Source: Theropithecus gelada (taxonomy: Eukaryota > Chordata > Mammalia > Primates > Cercopithecidae). From it: a DNA stretch of 64,000 nucleotides. Of this stretch, positions 35,251 to 46,949 are shown in pieces (position 1 is the stretch's first letter; every line of letters starts with the position of its first letter). Location: the NCBI RefSeq assembly GCF_003255815.1, contig NC_037668.1, forward strand, positions 68,319,445 through 68,383,444, written 5' to 3'. The notes under the pieces are model-generated. The model saw nothing but the letters and a program-made list of their open reading frames with translations. It ran no database searches and was not told the DNA's origin. Position numbers and translations under genes: made by a program.

Positions 35251-35792
35251 CAAAAAGATCCCTTTATAAATCGTAAAGGATTGTCCAAGTGTTAGTTCTT
35301 ATTGGTCTGGAGTCCACACCGGGTGCAACCACTTCAGGGGAAGGGCCAGGGACTAGAGCAGCACCTCCCACCACAGCCCTGAGTGCTCCAGAAGTCTGGG
35401 ATCAGGGTTCCTGCACTTTTCAGTTGAAGTGAGAAGTGGCCTATGAAGCTGTGCCAGCATCTCAGCTCCTGACCCCCTGCTGGATGGTGGGTCTGGCATC
35501 TGATACTCCTGGCCCAAACCTAATCCCGCGCCAGGATGGCCCATCGCATCACCTGTGCTGATCTGTGCCCTTGTCAGAGGCTAGTGCCTGCACTCACAGA
35601 AGGCGTAGAGGGGCTCCTTCGGCTCCAGCCTCTCCTGTCTAGAGGTGGGCGGTGATGGGTTGGTAGGTGGTTGTGGTGGTGAAGACAGTCTGTGCCAAGG
35701 AAGCACACCCAGCCAGCGTGGGCAGCACAGAGCAACGGCTCCTCTCCTAGTTGTGCAGACCTTTGTCTCCCCCAAGCCAGGCTGGCATGTGT

Positions 35793-35842
35793 GCACGCAC
35801 ACACACACACATACACACACACACACACGTGCACACACACAT
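35793..35842 (+). repeat. (CA)n microsatellite, interrupted
   Basis: Three CA runs broken by TA and GTG; sits in a CA-rich block reaching 36235. Confidence 0.95.
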
Positions 35843-37054
35843 GCAGGAAGAGACATGGGGCACAGAATTCCAAATGTGTGATCACACAGACTCGTGTCAA
35901 TGATATACACTTAAAGATGCAATCACATGTGCACACAGATATGCACACCGCCCCCCACCAAGACACTCATACACACAGAGACACACAGAAGCAGCCACGA
36001 CAACAGCCATAGGCATTCACGGACTCACATGTGTAGACACCTGCACACACCCACAAACACCCTCCCCACTGGGCCCCTGCCCAGTCCAGAGAGGCAGGAA
36101 GAGCCCCATGGCTCCGTGGGCAGGGAAGCAGGAAGCATCTTACCCTGAGTCGTGGGCTCCCTTGGCTAAGGCACACACCCCACCTTTGAGCAGGTGTGTG
36201 TGAGCTTGAACACATGCACACTCATACACACCACAGTCCCCCATCTCACTCGCCTGACCCCCATCCCCGCCAGACCGGACAAAGGAGCTCATCGGTGAGG
36301 TTTGTGGTGAGGAGAGGAGAAGGCTGGCACGGAGCAGCTGCTGTCACCATGGCTACCAGGCTGACCCACTTCTCCTCCACCCAGCCTGGCCCACCCAGCC
36401 CGGGCAAGGCAGGCCCTCTCCCATCACACACAGGAAAGGGGTGGCCCTCTGAGGGTGTGGTAAGGGATGGGTTGAGGACCCCAGAGAGTCTGGATACTGT
36501 GTAGGAAGGCAATGCAGACTGCAGACATGCCTTGAAGGAAGTAGGGTGCTGAAGGCATGGTCCCTGCAAGACCTAGAAGACTGAGCCCCTGACGTTCCCT
36601 GGGGCCTCAGGGCACCACATGGACCCTAGATACAGTCTCAGTCACAGTCATCATGGCAGTGCAGGAGATGGGGTGGTCAGACTCAAACCCAAACTCTAAG
36701 GACTCAAAACACACAAGGGTAAGGCAGACCCAGGGCTGGGTGAGCCCTGTCTCCCATTCAGAACAAGGTTCCTGAAGGCTCCACTAGGGGCTGCTGGGGT
36801 CACAGCCATGCCCCCTTCTCAGGACAGGGTCGCCATGGGCCTTCACTGGGCTAGGGGCTCCTAAGGACAGGGCTGTGTGTTCTTCCTCAGAAGCAGGGAC
36901 TTGGAGGAACAACATAGCCTGAGTCAGTTTTGGGAGGAGCCAGCCTACAAAACAGAATGAATCTCTCCTGCTTGACAACCTCCCTTAGCTTCCCATTTCC
37001 TGCAGGACAAAGGAGAAGCCCCTCACCAAGGCCCACAAGCCCATGTGACCTAGA

Positions 37055-37207
37055 GACTGTCTTCCTCTCCTATCTCCCAGCCCGTCCCATACCTCTTGCC
37101 CCTACTCTGTATTCCAGTCACACTTGCTTTGGACTGTCTTCCTCTCCTATCTTCCAGTCCGTCCCATACCTCTTGCCCCTACTCTGTATTCCAGTCACAC
37201 TTGCTTC
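37055..37207 (+). repeat. Tandem duplication, 77-bp unit x 2
   Basis: Copies 37055-37131 and 37132-37207 differ at only a few bases near CTCCCAGCCC/CTTCCAGTCC. Confidence 0.95.
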
Positions 37208-37234
37208 TTTTCAGTCCTCAAAAGTACCACCTTG

Positions 37235-37519
37235 GGCCGGGCATGGGGCTCATGCCTGTAATCCTAGCACTTTGCGGGGCCAAGGCAGGTGAATCGCATG
37301 AGCCCAGGAATTTGAGACCAGCCTGAGCAACACGGCAAAACCTCGTCTCTACAAAAAGATACAAAAATTAGCCTGATGTGTAGTCCCAGCTACTCGGGAG
37401 GCTGAGGTGGGAGGATGGCTTGAGCCCAGGAGGTGGAAGTTCTAGTAAGCCTAGATCGTAACAATGCACTCCAGCCTGGGTGACAGAGCCAGACTCTGTC
37501 AAAAAAAAAAAAAAAAAAA
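37235..37519 (+). mobile_element. Alu interrupting an L2
   Basis: L2-like sequence lies on both sides (36960 and 37520 onward); poly-A of 19. Confidence 0.92.
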
Positions 37520-37715
37520 GAGTCACTTAGCCACTTTGTCTCCTGTCTGCCTGGCATGCTCTTCTCTTCCCCCACCCCCATGATCTGGTGGCCCCATAAT
37601 TGTCGGTCCTGCCACCTTTGCCTGGCTAAACCCTATTCTTGGCTCAATCCAAGTTTGAAGGTCATTTCCTAGGAGAGTCTTCCCAGATGAGGTTAGTCCC
37701 CATAATTCCCTTTGT

Positions 37716-38170
37716 ACTGTCCCTAAGTTGAATTGTGTCCCCCTAAAAAATGTTGAGGTTCTAACCTCCAGTCCCTCAGAATGTGACTTGGTTTGGAAAC
37801 ACGGTCATTGCAGATGTGACGAGTTAAGATGAGGTCATGCTGGAGAAGGGTGGGTCCCTCATATAACCAGTGTCCTTATAGGAAGGCGGCCACGTGAAGA
37901 CAGACACGGGGAGAGCGCCATGTGCCGATGGAGGCAGAAATGGGAGTGACGCGTCAATGCACCAAGGAACGCCAAGGATTGCCACCTGTCACCAGAAGCC
38001 AGGGGAGAGGCACAGAACAGATTTTCCTCACAGCACACAGAAGGAAGCAACCCTTTCAACACCTGATTTTAGACATGCAGCCTTCAGAACTGTGAGAGTC
38101 TACCTTTCTGTTGTTTTAAGCCACCCTGTTCGTGGCACTTTGTTGCAGCTTCCCTAGGAAATGAACACAC
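37716..38170 (+). mobile_element. MLT1-type LTR (ERVL-MaLR), solo
   Basis: Starts TTGAATTGTGTCCCCC and ends with AACTGTGAGAGTCTACC... GCAGCTTCCCTAGGAAATGA, following the family layout throughout. No internal retroviral genes. Confidence 0.8.
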
Positions 38171-39039
38171 TGCTGTTCCTAACTTGTTCCGTGCTTGTCT
38201 CCCACACCCCGCCCCCTGGCTGTGAGCTGGTTAAAAATAGGAACCTTGTCGTCATCTTCACCCTGAATCCCTAGTACCTGGCACAGGTCTGGCATATAGC
38301 AGGACTCAGTAAATATTTGTAGAATGAATGAATGGCAACCTAAAACATTAAATTAGCAGTATTTATAGCACTGTGAGTCATTTTTATTTTCTCCATGTGA
38401 CATATTATGTTTTCTAAAGTTACTACTTAAGAAACTGTATTAATGTGATAATAAAGAAAAAAAACCAAAACCACATATTTTTCTTTTTCAAAACATACAT
38501 TAGAGTAACAAGCATTTCCACCAATGTGTGCTTTGTGACGAGGGAAAAGTTCTTCTATCTGCTTGATAACTGCTTTTTTATTGATTAATTGATTCCTCCT
38601 CATGTCACTAAAGTGCTTTCTACAGTCAGATTTACAGAGCTTGAGCTCTGGGGCCTTGCAGGGCATAGATTATGGGTGGGAAGGGGCCAGCCAGGGTACA
38701 CATTCTTTTCAGCCATCTCCACCATCCACCCCTCCCTTGGCTTGTAGGATCTGGCTAGATGTGGCACCTGTCTCCTTACAGGGGTTGCTAAACTTGGCAC
38801 TGGAGCATACCACTACTACTGGCCAAAGGTGACTCCCCAAACAGAAGCAAGATCCTGTCCTCAATGACCACACCATCTAGTGCTGCTCCAACTGCAACGT
38901 GCAGGTGGATCACCTGGGGAGCTTGCTCTGATCCATGGGTCACAGATGGAGCCTGAGACACTGCATTTCTAAGAAACTTACAAGTGATTCTCATGATGCT
39001 GGTCCATGGACCACCCAAGGCACTGAGAGGTGAAGATAC

Positions 39040-39490
39040 ATTGCTCTGGTTGTTCTGCAGAAAGAGGTGAACACTTCAGGGTGGGGGAGACCAGAGAAGG
39101 CATTAACCCAGCAGTTGCACCTCAAAAGATAGGTGAGGTTTGGAGAGGAGAGGCAGAGGTGGCTCTAAAGGAAAGAGGTGGCAACTACTGGGAAGGCCCA
39201 GGGAGAAAACATTGTGTTCAGAGGCTGGTGAACAGAGCAGTGCAGTTGGAGAGGAGGTAGGTACAACTGCGGAACAGAGGGCTGGAAAGATAGGCTGGGA
39301 GCAGCCGGTGCAGGGCTCTGAATGTGGGGCTAAGAAGCTAGGCTTTCATCCTGTAGGAGTGAAATCTGACATGATTTAGATGTAATACTTTACAGAGATC
39401 AATCTGAGACTGAGTGCAGACTCAGAAAGAAGCCTGACAGCAGGAAGAGCAGCCAGGAGGCTGCTACATCCATGCAGGAAGAAGGGCTGC
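39040..39490 (+). repeat. Ancient mammalian repeat, copy 1 (unclassified)
   Basis: Shares a pattern (GCTAGGCTTTCATCCTGTAG, AGGAGGCTGCTACA) with 46400-46760 and 46950-47600. Confidence 0.35.
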
Positions 39491-39617
39491 ACTGCTTCAG
39501 AAAGTGAGGTGCAAAGAGGAAACGTGGCCAGGAGTCGTGGGTGGGGTTAGGGGATTGCCTAGAGTGAGTGAGGGGACAAAGTAGGGAAAAGGGAAAAAAT
39601 GAAATTCAAGGTGATTT

Positions 39618-39931
39618 GGCCAGGCACGGTGGCTTACGCCTGTAATCCCAGCACTTTGGGAGGCTGAGGTGGGCAGATCACAAGGTCAGGAGATCGAGAC
39701 CATCTGGCTAACACAGTGAAACCCTGTCTCTACTAAAAATACAAAAAAATTAGGCGGGCCTGGTGGCGGGCGCCTGTAGTCCCAGCTACTCAGGAGGCTG
39801 AGGCAAGAGAATGATGTGAACCCAGGAGGTGAAGCTTGCAGTGAGCCGAGATCTCACCACTGCACTCCAGCCTGGGCAACAGAGTGAGACTCCATCTCAA
39901 AATAAATAAATAAATAAATAAATAAGTAAAT
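39618..39931 (+). mobile_element. AluY-like with (AAAT)n tail
   Basis: 17-bp TSD with one mismatch (39601-39617 and 39932-39948). Confidence 0.94.
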
Positions 39932-41041
39932 GAAATCCAAGGTGATTTACAGGACGGATGGGGGTGAAAAGTGCCAACGGCAGAGCTTGAGGTCCTAGCA
40001 GAAAAATCCTGGCTTAAGGAGAAGATGAATCCCCATTCTAGTCCCGATGGGTCTGAGATAATGCTGCAACTCTCACATTCAGGTGTTGGCCAGGTAAGCC
40101 AATTCACTAGCGCTCAGGAGAGCAAGGTGAGTGGGCAGGATTTGAGTGTGTTCTCCAAAGAAAAAATGGGGTGTGGAAAGGAAGAAGAATGCCCAGGAGA
40201 CAGCAGAGAGTGAGGAAGGATTGAGAGGTAATACCTACAGTTAGAGGTAGGAGGAAGACGGAACCAACTGAAGGAGGGAGAGTCCATGGTGAACAGTAGG
40301 AGAGGAACTCACAGAAGACGCCATGAATATACAGATGGCCAAGCTGGAAGCCCTGCAACACCCTGATATTGAGACCAAGAAGGGGTCTACCCAGCTCAGG
40401 ATGCAGGAGGGAGGCTAGGGGGGCACCCTGACTCCCTCCCTAAGGCACAGGGGAAGCCCAGGCCTGAAAGGAGCACAGCTGGAATGGAAAGCAGAATTTG
40501 GACTGAAAGAAAAGGGGGCTTGATGCATTGGGGAGGGTTTGGGCTGTGGCAGGAGCCCGGGGCTCTGAAGCACTTATTCCAGCTCAGTCCTAGCACAGGA
40601 AGGACAATTTCCACACATGCAACCACACACACACTTACATGTCCACATGGCTAGAGAACTCCCAGGGCAGAGCAGAGGCGACTGGGGAAAGGTCTTTGGA
40701 TCAAAGTCTTATTACAGGTGAGCACATAATTTATCATCCACCTGGGACCCTTATGAGAATGAGCAGGGACAATACTCAATCACACTGGACCACAGGTGAA
40801 AATGAGGACTGTGCCAGGCAAACCCAGCCATATGGTCACCCTAGCTGGTGGACACTGGATCCCAATAAGATACATATTTGGTTCCACTGCTCCCCCTTCC
40901 TACATGGGGGATAGCAGAAGGGACAGGCAGGCTCATCCTGAGAGGCAGGGCCACCCTCAAGGATGCTGGTGGATGGGACAATCTCTCCCCCTACCAGGCC
41001 CACTCTCGCCTGAGCAACGACACCCTCGCTGGGGGAGATGC

Positions 41042-41062
41042 GGCAGCACCACGGACAGCGGC
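41042..41062 (+). promoter_or_regulatory. RE1/NRSE site for REST (NRSF)
   Basis: Matches the canonical 21-bp element at 18 of 21 positions, with the 17-base core CAGCACCACGGACAGCG intact, including both half-sites at standard spacing. REST represses neuronal genes in non-neuronal cells, which suits a neuron-specific gene such as RIMS3. Confidence 0.8.
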
Positions 41063-41077
41063 CGGCGGCTCGCTCCC

Positions 41078-41148
41078 AGTCCCTCCCCCGCCTGCTCTCC
41101 CCTCTCCTCCCCTCCCATTCTCTCCCCCCTCCCCCTCCCTCCCCCACG
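41078..41148 (+). other. Homopyrimidine tract (G-rich on minus strand)
   Basis: About 70 nt of C/T with very few interruptions (runs such as CCCTCCCCTCCC). The complementary strand has many G3-G5 runs and could form a G-quadruplex or triplex. Adjacent to the RE1 site. Confidence 0.7.
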
Positions 41149-41429
41149 CCGCTGACGAAGCCGGATCAATATTTCATCGGGGGAAGGGGCTCCAGTTACC
41201 AGCCCCGCGCCAAGCCGGAAGGCGCCGCCCGCGCCTGCTGCCCACCCTGGGGACCCTCCTCAGAACCAGCACAGGCTCGGCCCCAGCCCAGACAGACACT
41301 GCCCAAAGAGGTGCACACATTCCCTGCAACCTCTCCACCCCCGGTCCCTTTCAGGGCACAAAGACCCGCGCGCAAGCCATACACCTCCGGTTGGCCCCTC
41401 TGATGCGCCACAGAGCGAGATGCACGCTG

Positions 41430-41900
41430 TACAAAGAAGATGACGTACACAAAACAACAGGCACCACACCACACCCAGCAGGCAATCCACCTAGACACGC
41501 ACTCAGACACAGCACACACATGCACACAAAAACACACCTTGTGCACCACAGACTCACATGGCATGGAGATGCAGCTACCACAGACTCACACACATCACAC
41601 AGACCCAAGACACACCCTACCACACACACATAAACTCGCACATCGCACAAAAACTCCCTCGCAGAGAACTGCAGACATATCACATGATGATACATTCACC
41701 ACAGACACACACACACAGTGCACACACAATATGCCCTCAGAGACCCTCAGACATATCTGTGAGCTAAAGAGCTACATTTGCCAGGGACACACACACACAC
41801 ACACACACACACTTAAACTCTCATACATACACACACATTATGCCTTCACAGAGATCCTCAAACATTCACCATGGATACACAAGCACACACCCCACACTCT
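41430..41900 (+). repeat. CA-rich low-complexity block
   Basis: Scattered CACACA words throughout, with a pure (AC)13 at about 41787-41812. Directly follows the intronic CpG block. Confidence 0.9.
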
Positions 41901-42695
41901 ACCCAGGCCCTCCACCCTCCTGGGGCCCAGGCCACCCTTCCCACTGTGAACATGGGACTAGGGAGGGGCAGACAGGACTTCCCTCCCTCCTTCCCATCTG
42001 CCTTCTCTACTTTGGCCCTGCTCGTGGGCCCTGAGGATAAATTCACTGTGTCCTCCAAGGCCCCCACTGGGGTCTGCTGCGAGTTCCCAGGGACAGGCAG
42101 TCAGCACAAAGTGGTAGGCAAAGCAGGGAGTAGGGGAAGCAGGACCTATGAGACTCCAAAGCCTTCTGTTTCACTGTCCCTGAGCCCCAAGCTCTGGGAC
42201 ATGAAGCCCCAAGGGCAGCCTTACCCTTACCTGTGGCTCCCAAAGCTTCACTGCTCCCTAGGCCTCCCTGAGGCCTGTGTTATACATGGGAAGCAGGAGA
42301 ACTGTAGGGTATGCAGTCCCTACTCCCTCCAGGAGGTCTCAAGTCCTGGCTTCAGAGATGAGGGGGCATCCTACCACATCCAGATAGCTCAACTCCATGA
42401 GCCCCGCCTCCCAAGCAGGTTGTGAAAACAATGGCACAAATTCTCCTGTCTACAGGGAAATCGTGACAGGATCCTCCTAAAGAAGCCCAAGCCAGGGTTC
42501 AAGGTGAGCAGAGGAGAGCAGGCCAGCGCAGCAGGGGGAGACCTCTAGATTTGTTGGGCAGGTGGAAGGGACCTTCAAAATTATCTAGGCCAATAGTGCA
42601 CATTTCTGACATTCCCATACCACTTCCCAATTTTGCATTAAGTGTACAACACTGTGTGCCACCTCAATGATTTCTGCCAAATCTACAGACTCCTA

Positions 42696-43011
42696 GGCCG
42701 GGCGCAGTGGCTCACGCCTGTAATCCCAACATTTTGGGAGGCTGAGGCAGGCAGATCACTTGAGGTCAGGAGTTCAAGAGCAGCCTGGCCAATATGGTCA
42801 AACCTCATCTGGATGGTCAAACTAAAAATACAAAAATTAGCCGGGCATGGTGGCACGTACCTGTAATCCCAGCTACTTGGGAGGCTGAGACAGGAGAATT
42901 GCTTGAACCCAGGAGGCAGAGGCTGCAATGAGCTGAGATCGCGCCACTGCACTCCAGCCTGGGCAACAGAGTAAGACTCTGTCTCAAAAAACAAACAAAC
43001 AAACAAACAAC
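42696..43011 (+). mobile_element. Alu with (CAAA)n tail
   Basis: 16-bp TSD AATCTACAGACTCCTA, repeated at 43013 with one change. Confidence 0.94.
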
Positions 43012-43065
43012 AAATCTATAGACTCCTATCCTGTTTGTTACTTATTTTCTTTAAATCGACACTTT

Positions 43066-43241
43066 GGCCAGGGGCAGTGGCTCACACCTGTAGTCCCAGC
43101 TATGCGGGAGGCTGAGGTGGGAGGATCACTTGAGTCCAGGAGGTCAAGGCTGAGGCAAGCCAAGATCAGGCTTCTACACTCCAGCCTGGGTGACAGAGTG
43201 AGATCCAGTCTTGATAAATAAATAAACAGATAAAAATAAAT
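43066..43241 (+). mobile_element. FLAM-type half Alu
   Basis: AAATCGACACTTT/AAACGGACACTTT flanks; TAAATAAA tail. Confidence 0.85.
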
Positions 43242-43358
43242 AAACGGACACTTTTAACTTTAGTGCAACTATTTTCAACAGAAACCATGTTATTAATATA
43301 AGTGGAATGCCAATATCACTTTTAATAAATAGAAAATGATAATAAAACAAACACAGTA

Positions 43359-43647
43359 GGCCAGGCATGGTGGCGCACGCCTGTAATCCCAGCACTTTGG
43401 GAGCCCAAGGCGGGCAGATCACGAGGTCAGGAGATTGAGACCATCCTGGCTAACACAGTGTAACCCTGTCTCCACCAAAACTACAAAAAATTAGCCGGGC
43501 GTGGTGGTGGGCGACTGTAGTCCCAGCTACTCTGGAGGCTGAGGCAGGAGAATGGCATGAACCACCCGGCGGCGGGTGCAGAGCTTGTAGTGAGCCAAGA
43601 TCGCGCCACTGCACTCCATCCTGGGTGACAGTGCGAGACTCCGTCTC

Positions 43648-43676
<29 letters not shown>
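43359..43676 (+). mobile_element. AluY-like with about 29-nt poly-A
   Basis: Full length; the long pure A tail suggests a fairly recent insertion. Unusual CCACCCGGCGGCGGGTGC in the right arm. Confidence 0.94.
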
Positions 43677-43680
<4 letters not shown>

Positions 43681-43812
43681 GTAAAAACAAAGTTATGTTA
43701 TTATGTTGAGCTACATGGAGTTACCAGGATAATATTCTGAGCCGAGCCTGAGAGCTCTCTGTTAAAAAGGGAGGGCAACCAGTGTTGGCAAACTTGTTAA
43801 AGACACATTAGA

Positions 43813-44108
43813 GGCCGGGCGTGGTGGCTCACACCTGTAATCCCAGCACTTTGGGAGGCTGAGGTAGGCAGATCAACTGAGGTCAGGAGTTCAAGACCAG
43901 CCTGACCAACATGGAGAAACCCCGTCTCCACTAAATATACAAAATTAGCCGGGTGTGGTAGTGCATACCTGCAATCCCAGCTACTCGGGAGGCTGAGGCA
44001 GGAGAATCTCTTGAATCCAGGAGGCAGAGCTTGCAGTAAGCTGAGATTGCACCATTGCACTCCAGCCTGGGCAACAAGAGTGAAACTCCATCTCAAAAAA
44101 AAAAAAAA
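43813..44108 (+). mobile_element. Alu, S-like
   Basis: GGCCGGGCGTGGTGG to A15. Confidence 0.94.
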
Positions 44109-44319
44109 GGGAACCAACTTTCTCATTATGTGAGCCAATGTTATGCAATGGCACTGAAAGTCATCCCCGGTCCCACTCCACACACTGGGAAGCTCTAGGC
44201 TTGTCCACATCTTGCAGGAGTTCAGGCACAGGGGCCGGCTAGTGCCCTGTTGCTGCAGCCCATTCTGGTCATAACAACCCTTTAGAAATTCCTTGGTCCT
44301 TTCCTATTCACAAACTGTC

Positions 44320-44470
44320 ATAACAGCCACCATCTAATATGAGCCCCAGAGCAGGAATTATCATCCCTGTTTCTGAATGAGAAAAGTGGGGCTCAGAAAG
44401 GATAAAAGACGTGTCCATAGTCACAGAGCTAGCTACGCAGGGGAGATCCACAAGTCAGAGACTTGACACC
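44320..44470 (-). repeat. MIR
   Basis: ATTATCATCCCTGTTTCTGA ... CATAGTCACAGAGCTAGCTA. Confidence 0.55.
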
Positions 44471-44707
44471 TACCCAGACACCATTTCTACTCTACTTGCG
44501 TCCGTCTATCCCACAGCTGGCAGCCCTTCCTGGGTAGTGAGGAAAGAGGGAGGATGGTAACCTGCTATCTGCCCATGAGACCCTCACAATCTCAAATGGT
44601 AAGCAGGCAAGTCAGCAAATCATTGAGATTAAGAGAGGTGAAGAGCTTTACAGTCTAGCCTGTAAATGCCTGAACTGCAGTTTCTTTATCTGTAAAATGA
44701 GATGACA

Positions 44708-45010
44708 GGCCGGGTGTGGTGGCTCACACCTGTAATCCCAGCACTTTCAGAGGCCAACATGGGAGGACTGCCTGAGCCCAGGAGTTGGAGACCAATCTGG
44801 CAACAGGGTGAAACCCTGTCTCTACAAACAAAAAAGCAAAACTGAGCTGGGCATGATGGCATGAGCCTGTGGTCACAGCTACTAGAGAGGCTGAGGTGGG
44901 AGGATTACCTGAGCCCAGGAGTTCAAGGCTGCAGTGAGCCGTGATTATGCCATTGCACTCCAGCCTGGGTGACAGAATGTGACACTGTCTCAAAAAAAAA
45001 AAAAAAAAAA
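44708..45010 (+). mobile_element. Alu (J/S-like)
   Basis: Inserted in a MIR (halves at 44640-44707 and 45180-45280). Confidence 0.93.
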
Positions 45011-45173
45011 GAAATTAGCCAGACATGGTGGTGTGCACCTGTAGTCCCAATTTCTTGGGAGGATCATTTGAGCCTAGGAAGTTGAGACCGCAGTGAGCCG
45101 TGTTCAAGCCACTGCACTCCAGCCTGGGCAACAAAGTGAGACCTTGTCTCTAAAATAAAATAAAATTTTATGT
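45011..45173 (+). mobile_element. Right-half Alu
   Basis: Begins GAAATTAGCCAGACATGG immediately after the previous tail; ends in TAAAA repeats. Confidence 0.87.
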
Positions 45174-45619
45174 TTTAAAAAATAAAATAAAATGGGAATA
45201 ATAATAGTACCCATCTTATAGGGAGTGAAGATTAAATGAAATGTGTGAACACAATGTCTGGCACAGAGTAAGTACTTTAAAAAAAAAAAGTTTATTACCA
45301 GGGAAGTACAAAGAACAGAATCAACACAGGTCAAGAATGAGTGATGGGAGGAAGGTGGGGTAGACATGGTTTGGCTTTTCACTGAGGAAAAGAACCAGTT
45401 ACATCTTGGAGGATGAAGATTTTGGTGGGGAAAAACTCTTCTGACTGTTCCTGCCTTCCTCTTCCCTCTCTCCTCACTCCAAAGCAAGGTGAGAAAATTC
45501 AGGCTTTCCTCTTCCTCTCTCTCCTCAGGCCTCTGAATGACATTTGACAGGTTCTTCAGGGCCTGTCCTGAGCACTGCTGCCTAGGAAAAGACTCCCCTT
45601 TAAGTCACAATTCCAGGCC

Positions 45620-46165
45620 TTTTTTCTCCAGCTGCTGTCCAGATGGAAGTTTGGGGCTCAGGCCCAACAGCCTGCACCCACCTTGGCACTCTAAGAATTC
45701 CAGGAGATGTCTTTGGAAGCTAACAAAGATCCCCCTTCTCTAAGGGGGGCACTGAGAGCCATGTTTGCATGTCTCTTTGATCCTTCCCAGTAGGCTACAG
45801 ATGATTGGACCAGGGTGGGCACCTGCCCCACTCTGAGCCAATAAGATCCTCTCCTGGGAGTTTGCGATTGGATCTGCCAAGCCCCAAGTTCTCTCTCTCC
45901 ATGTGGCTGAAACTGAGGGACACAATACAGGAACTATAGGTGGCTTGGTGCCTGAAAAGGCAGAGATATCCAGTCTGTGGAGACAGAAAGGCAAAGACGG
46001 CCAGCAGGGTGCAGAGAATGGCTGCTTCCAGTTCCCGTGGCCCTCCAGGTCCCACCTTCCTCAAGCTAATGTTTTTCCTTCCCCTTAGTTCCCGGGAATC
46101 CCTTCTATCCTTGTAATAAGCCCTTCTTTATTACTGAAGCTGGTTTGAGTGGGTTTCTGTATATA
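45620..46165 (+). repeat. Medium-reiteration repeat (unclassified)
   Basis: GGAGACAGAAAGGCAAAGAC and GCTGGTTTGAGTGGGTTTCT resemble a common mammalian interspersed repeat; family not assigned. Confidence 0.4.
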
Positions 46166-46379
46166 AGCAAAGACCTAATTAAGACAAGACAGAAGCTGGG
46201 AGCCGGAGGTACATAGATGAACAATCCTGAAAAAATAATCACTGTGCCTACGATGGAGGAGCCCAGTGCAGTGGCAGACAGCGAGTAAGAGACGTAGGCT
46301 TCGCAGAGATGTGGCCGAGGGAGGGTGGGCTAACTCTGCCCGGGGAGGAGCGGAAGTGCTCGCAGGCTTCACAGCGAAG

Positions 46380-46760
46380 GTAGCAGCTGAGCCGATTTTG
46401 AAGAATTAAGGACGTTCTCCATGGAGACAAAGTAGGGGTGGGGAGGCATTACAAGCAAAGGGAACAGCAAGTGCAGATGCACAGAGACCCAAAACAGCCT
46501 GGCGTGTTAGAGGGACTGGAGTTCAAAGTGTGGCCAGGAAGCAGGGAAGACAGGCAGTTGGGCGCACATCATAAAGGACTTTGAATACCATAAGAAGCCG
46601 AGGCCTTTTCCTGTCAGTGACGGGGAGCTATTGAAGTATTTTAAGTAGCAGGGGGTGACAGGGTCAGTTCTGTGTTTTAGAAAGATTGTTCTGGGGCTGC
46701 GTGGAGAAAGGGCTAGAAAAGGCAGGCCTGGAGGCAGGGACCGGTTAGGAGGCTGCAGCA
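46380..46760 (+). repeat. Ancient mammalian repeat, copy 2
   Basis: GGGGTGACAGGGTCAGTTCTGTGTTTTAGAAAGATTGTTC-type stretch followed by GGTTAGGAGGCTGCAG. Confidence 0.4.
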
Positions 46761-46949
46761 CTCCTCATCTAGTCCCTTTATTCACCCACTATTTCACTGT
46801 GTACCTACTATGTGCCAGGGTGAGACAAAACAGGATTCCTGAGCCCACAGCGTTCACAGTCTAGCATGAAAGAGACATGACGGAAAAGCGATTCGAGTGT
46901 GCCGAACGTTATGAAGAAGTACAAGGTCCTCTGGAGCAGGGTGCTGTTT

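Larger units (their letters stand above)
36960..37720 (+). repeat. L2-like 3' fragment split by an Alu
   Basis: AGGACAAAGGAGAAGCCCCT ... CATTTCCTAGGAGAGTCTTC resembles an L2 3' end. Contains the 77-bp duplication. Confidence 0.45.
40990..41420. promoter_or_regulatory. Intronic CpG-rich block, candidate alternative RIMS3 promoter or silencer
   Basis: A CpG-dense island in otherwise CpG-poor intron 1. It holds an RE1 site (41042-41062), a long pyrimidine tract (41078-41148) and GCGCC-rich sequence at 41205-41240. No Alu interrupts 39932-42695. A minus-strand donor candidate, CTG|GTAGGG, lies near 40996. A second non-coding first exon is possible but unproven. Confidence 0.5.

Noticed and set aside
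40878..41633. 251-codon plus-strand ORF
   Set aside because: Spans CpG block and CA-rich repeat; low-complexity peptide with His/Thr runs, no family resemblance.
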